Of a stretch of DNA of 64,000 nt, positions 61,922 through 64,000 are shown piece by piece. The DNA lies in contig NZ_VCBL01000005.1 of the NCBI RefSeq assembly GCF_007896435.1, positions 1-64,000 of the forward strand, in the 5' to 3' direction. Origin of the DNA: Rummeliibacillus suwonensis. GTDB taxonomy: Bacteria; Bacillota; Bacilli; Bacillales_A; Planococcaceae. The notes beneath the pieces are model-generated. The model searched no databases. It worked only from the letters and a program-made list of their open reading frames with translations, and was not told the origin of the DNA. Numbering within the stretch: position 1 is the first letter of the stretch; each line of letters opens with the position of its first letter. A program made the translations under genes and the position numbers.

Positions 61922-64000
61922 CTAATTGCGTAATGGTTTTCCTTTCATCAACATGTGCTGCATTCTCGCTTGTGACTTTGGATGCTGTATAAGACTAATA
62001 AAGGCTTCTCTTTCAATATTCAAAAGATATTGTTCATCTACGAATGTGCCATATGGAACATTGCCACCTGCGATCACATAGGCCAATTTTTTAGCAATAT
62101 ATAAATCATGTTCGCTGATAAAACCTGATTGCAGTAAGTTTTGCGCTGCAAGTAATAACGTTGCATAACCTGGTTCCCCAACAACCGGCACTTTTTCACG
62201 TACAGGAGGCTTATAACCAGCTTCTGCTAAGGATAAGACTGCTTGTTTTGCATCATATAATTGATGATCTGGATTTACACTGATACCATCTGTAAAGTCT
62301 AAGAAATTATTTTCTCTTGCTTCTTCCCCAGACGTTGAGACTTTTGCCATCGCGATCGATTCAAATACTTTATTGGCGATCGCTTGCAAGTCAATATCAA
62401 CGCCTTTTGGTAAACCTTTTATATGTTTGATATAGAGTTCTTTGTTGCCACCACCACCAGGAATGAGTCCAACCCCAGTCTCTACTAAGCCTATATAAGT
62501 TTCCGCAGAAGCCTGAATATGTGCAGAAGGCAAGCAAATCTCTGCGCCACCTCCAAGTGTCATGGCAAATGGTGCTGTAACGATCGGCTTATTGGAATAC
62601 TTAATTCGTAATGTGCCCTGCTGGAATGTATTCACAATATGATCTAATTCAAAAATATTATCATCTTGTGCTTCCATTAAAATCATGGCTAGATTTGCGC
62701 CGACAGAAAAGTTTTTGCCTTGGTTGCCAATTACCAGCCCTTTGTAATCAGAGTCATCTAACAAATCCAAAGCATAGTTTAAAATTTGCATCACATCTAA
62801 ACCAAGTGCATTTGATTTTGAATGAAACTCTAACAACAATACTTGATCACCGAAGTCTATCAAACTAGCACCCGCATTACTTTTTAAAACGCCATGCTTT
62901 TTCTTATAACGTTTTAAATTAATTACTTTTTCATTGAACGGAACCTTCTTATATCCCGTTCCATCAAAATAAGCTAGTTCTCCATCAATTTCTGAGTAAA
63001 AGCTTGTGTTTCCCTTATCGAGCAATGCTTGTGTAAATGCAGGGATCTTATATCCTTCTGCTTGCATTTTTTCTACAGATTCTTTCACACCGATAGCGTC
63101 CCAGATTTCAAACGGCCCTTGCGCCCAACCAAAACCCCACTTCATCGCATTGTCAATGGCCACAATATCGTCTGCTATTTCGCCTACTAACTGTGCCGAG
63201 TAAATAAGAGTAGGTGCAAATATACTCCAAAGTAGTTCCCCCGTACGATCTTGTGCATATGTTAGCGTTTTCACTTTAGCAGCTAGACCTTTTTGCTGTT
63301 TGGCTATTTCAATAGAAGGGGTTTTTAATTGTTTTACGGGTTCGTATTTGAATGTATCTAAATTTAGTTCTGTGATGTCCTTTCCTTTTTTCAAAAAGAA
63401 TCCCTGACCTGATTTTGCTCCTAGCCAGCCGTTATTGACCATCTTTTGAAGATACTCAGGAACTTCAAACACCTTTTGTTCATCACCAGTTGTATGATCG
63501 TAAACGTTTTTAGCAACATGGACAAATGTATCTAAGCCGACCACATCTAATGTTCGGAGTGTTGCCGATTTTGGTCGCCCAATCAATGGACCAGTGACAG
63601 AGTCTATTTCACCGACTGAATAACCTTTTTCTTTCATTACCTGTAATGTCACCATCAGACCGTACGTGCCGATGCGATTGCCAACAAAGTTTGGTGTATC
63701 CTTTGCCAGTACGACCCCTTTTCCTAAACGCTCTTCCGCAAATTGTCGCATAAATGTGATCAATTCTGGTAATGTATCTTGTGCTGGAATAACTTCTAAT
63801 AACTTTAAATAGCGTGGAGGGTTAAAAAAATGTGTACCTAGGAAATGTTTTTTTAAATCTTCAGAACGACCTTCTATCATTGCATTGATACTAATACCTG
63901 ATGTGTTGGAACTAACGATTGTACCAGGTCTACGTACCCCATCGATTTTCTCAAGCAAATTTTTCTTAATAGCAAGATTTTCTACTACAACTTCAATAAT
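61922..64000 (-). CDS. fadN: 3-hydroxyacyl-CoA dehydrogenase/enoyl-CoA hydratase FadN (5' truncated by window)
   Basis: At least 692 residues in the window; the frame stays open to position 64000, so the N-terminus with the NAD-binding GxGxxG lies outside. Visible: SSNTSGISINAMIEGRSEDLKKHFLGTHFFNPPRYLKLLEVIP (dehydrogenase active-site region), GKGVVLAKDTPNFVGNRIGTYG, and a C-terminal crotonase-like domain with ALGLDVMQIL, GKNFSVGANLAMIL and GGGAEICLP. It hydrates enoyl-CoA and oxidises the 3-hydroxyacyl-CoA. First gene of the fadN-fadA-fadE operon. Confidence 0.95.
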   Translation of the reverse strand: MIEVVVENLAIKKNLLEKIDGVRRPGTIVSSNTSGISINAMIEGRSEDLKKHFLGTHFFNPPRYLKLLEVIPAQDTLPELITFMRQFAEERLGKGVVLAKDTPNFVGNRIGTYGLMVTLQVMKEKGYSVGEIDSVTGPLIGRPKSATLRTLDVVGLDTFVHVAKNVYDHTTGDEQKVFEVPEYLQKMVNNGWLGAKSGQGFFLKKGKDITELNLDTFKYEPVKQLKTPSIEIAKQQKGLAAKVKTLTYAQDRTGELLWSIFAPTLIYSAQLVGEIADDIVAIDNAMKWGFGWAQGPFEIWDAIGVKESVEKMQAEGYKIPAFTQALLDKGNTSFYSEIDGELAYFDGTGYKKVPFNEKVINLKRYKKKHGVLKSNAGASLIDFGDQVLLLEFHSKSNALGLDVMQILNYALDLLDDSDYKGLVIGNQGKNFSVGANLAMILMEAQDDNIFELDHIVNTFQQGTLRIKYSNKPIVTAPFAMTLGGGAEICLPSAHIQASAETYIGLVETGVGLIPGGGGNKELYIKHIKGLPKGVDIDLQAIANKVFESIAMAKVSTSGEEARENNFLDFTDGISVNPDHQLYDAKQAVLSLAEAGYKPPVREKVPVVGEPGYATLLLAAQNLLQSGFISEHDLYIAKKLAYVIAGGNVPYGTFVDEQYLLNIEREAFISLIQHPKSQARMQHMLMKGKPLRN

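Overview
The window is chromosomal DNA from an AT-rich, spore-forming member of the Bacillales. Gene content and order closely follow the Bacillus subtilis yui-yut-yun-suf-yus region: pepA, yuiD, yuiB, yutM, yutI, yuzD, yutJ, yuzB, yutF, yutE, yutD, lipA, yunB-D-E-F, sufCDSUB, metNPQ, yusE, yusF, gcvH, yusI and fadE-fadA-fadN. Several neighbours differ from B. subtilis, and the intergenic regions are full of dispersed repeats. Together this fits a Planococcaceae relative (Lysinibacillus/Rummeliibacillus-like), but the genus is inference. The left edge carries minus-strand promoters of an rRNA operon whose genes lie outside the window. The right edge cuts the fadN gene.

Layout. 0-3.4 kb: rRNA promoters, a DMT transporter, mgtC plus a cation-efflux gene, and yuzA. 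3.5-9.4 kb: an ornithine/proline-to-2-oxoglutarate module (glutamate dehydrogenase, rocD, rocA) with a divergent RocR-like regulator. 9.5-25.7 kb: housekeeping and envelope genes (yugI, patB, ppiB, pbpD, pepA, yuiD, yuiB, Nudix, yutM, yutI, yuzD) and an ssuABC-type ABC transporter. 26.2-29.0 kb: a very AT-rich accessory patch with a small membrane protein, an acidic possible immunity protein, a secreted toxin-like protein and a minimal membrane-anchored subtilase. 29.4-39.3 kb: the yut/yun block with lipoate synthase. 40-45.4 kb: the complete sufCDSUB operon. 46.2-53.3 kb: glutamate synthase with divergent gltC. 53.7-56.8 kb: the methionine importer metNPQ behind a SAM riboswitch. 56.8-64 kb: yusEF, gcvH, yusI and the fatty-acid beta-oxidation genes.

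Nitrogen metabolism is the main theme. rocD and rocA make glutamate, glutamate dehydrogenase oxidises it, and GltAB with GltC makes it again. Iron-sulfur supply (Suf, YutM, YutI) serves LipA and GltAB in the same window, and LipA supplies the lipoyl group of GcvH.

The points most worth a second look are: (1) the subtilase/toxin/possible-immunity cassette, whose subtilase frame has ATA where its start codon should be; (2) a RocR homologue that has lost the GAFTGA loop, Walker B acids and arginine-finger region needed for sigma-54 activation, next to twin inverted-repeat operators; (3) a family of about a dozen intergenic elements whose hairpin arms differ in sequence but stay complementary; (4) a roughly 60-nt hairpin module nested in two unrelated repeat families with compensatory stem changes; and (5) a perfect 12-bp hairpin hiding the yunB ribosome binding site.
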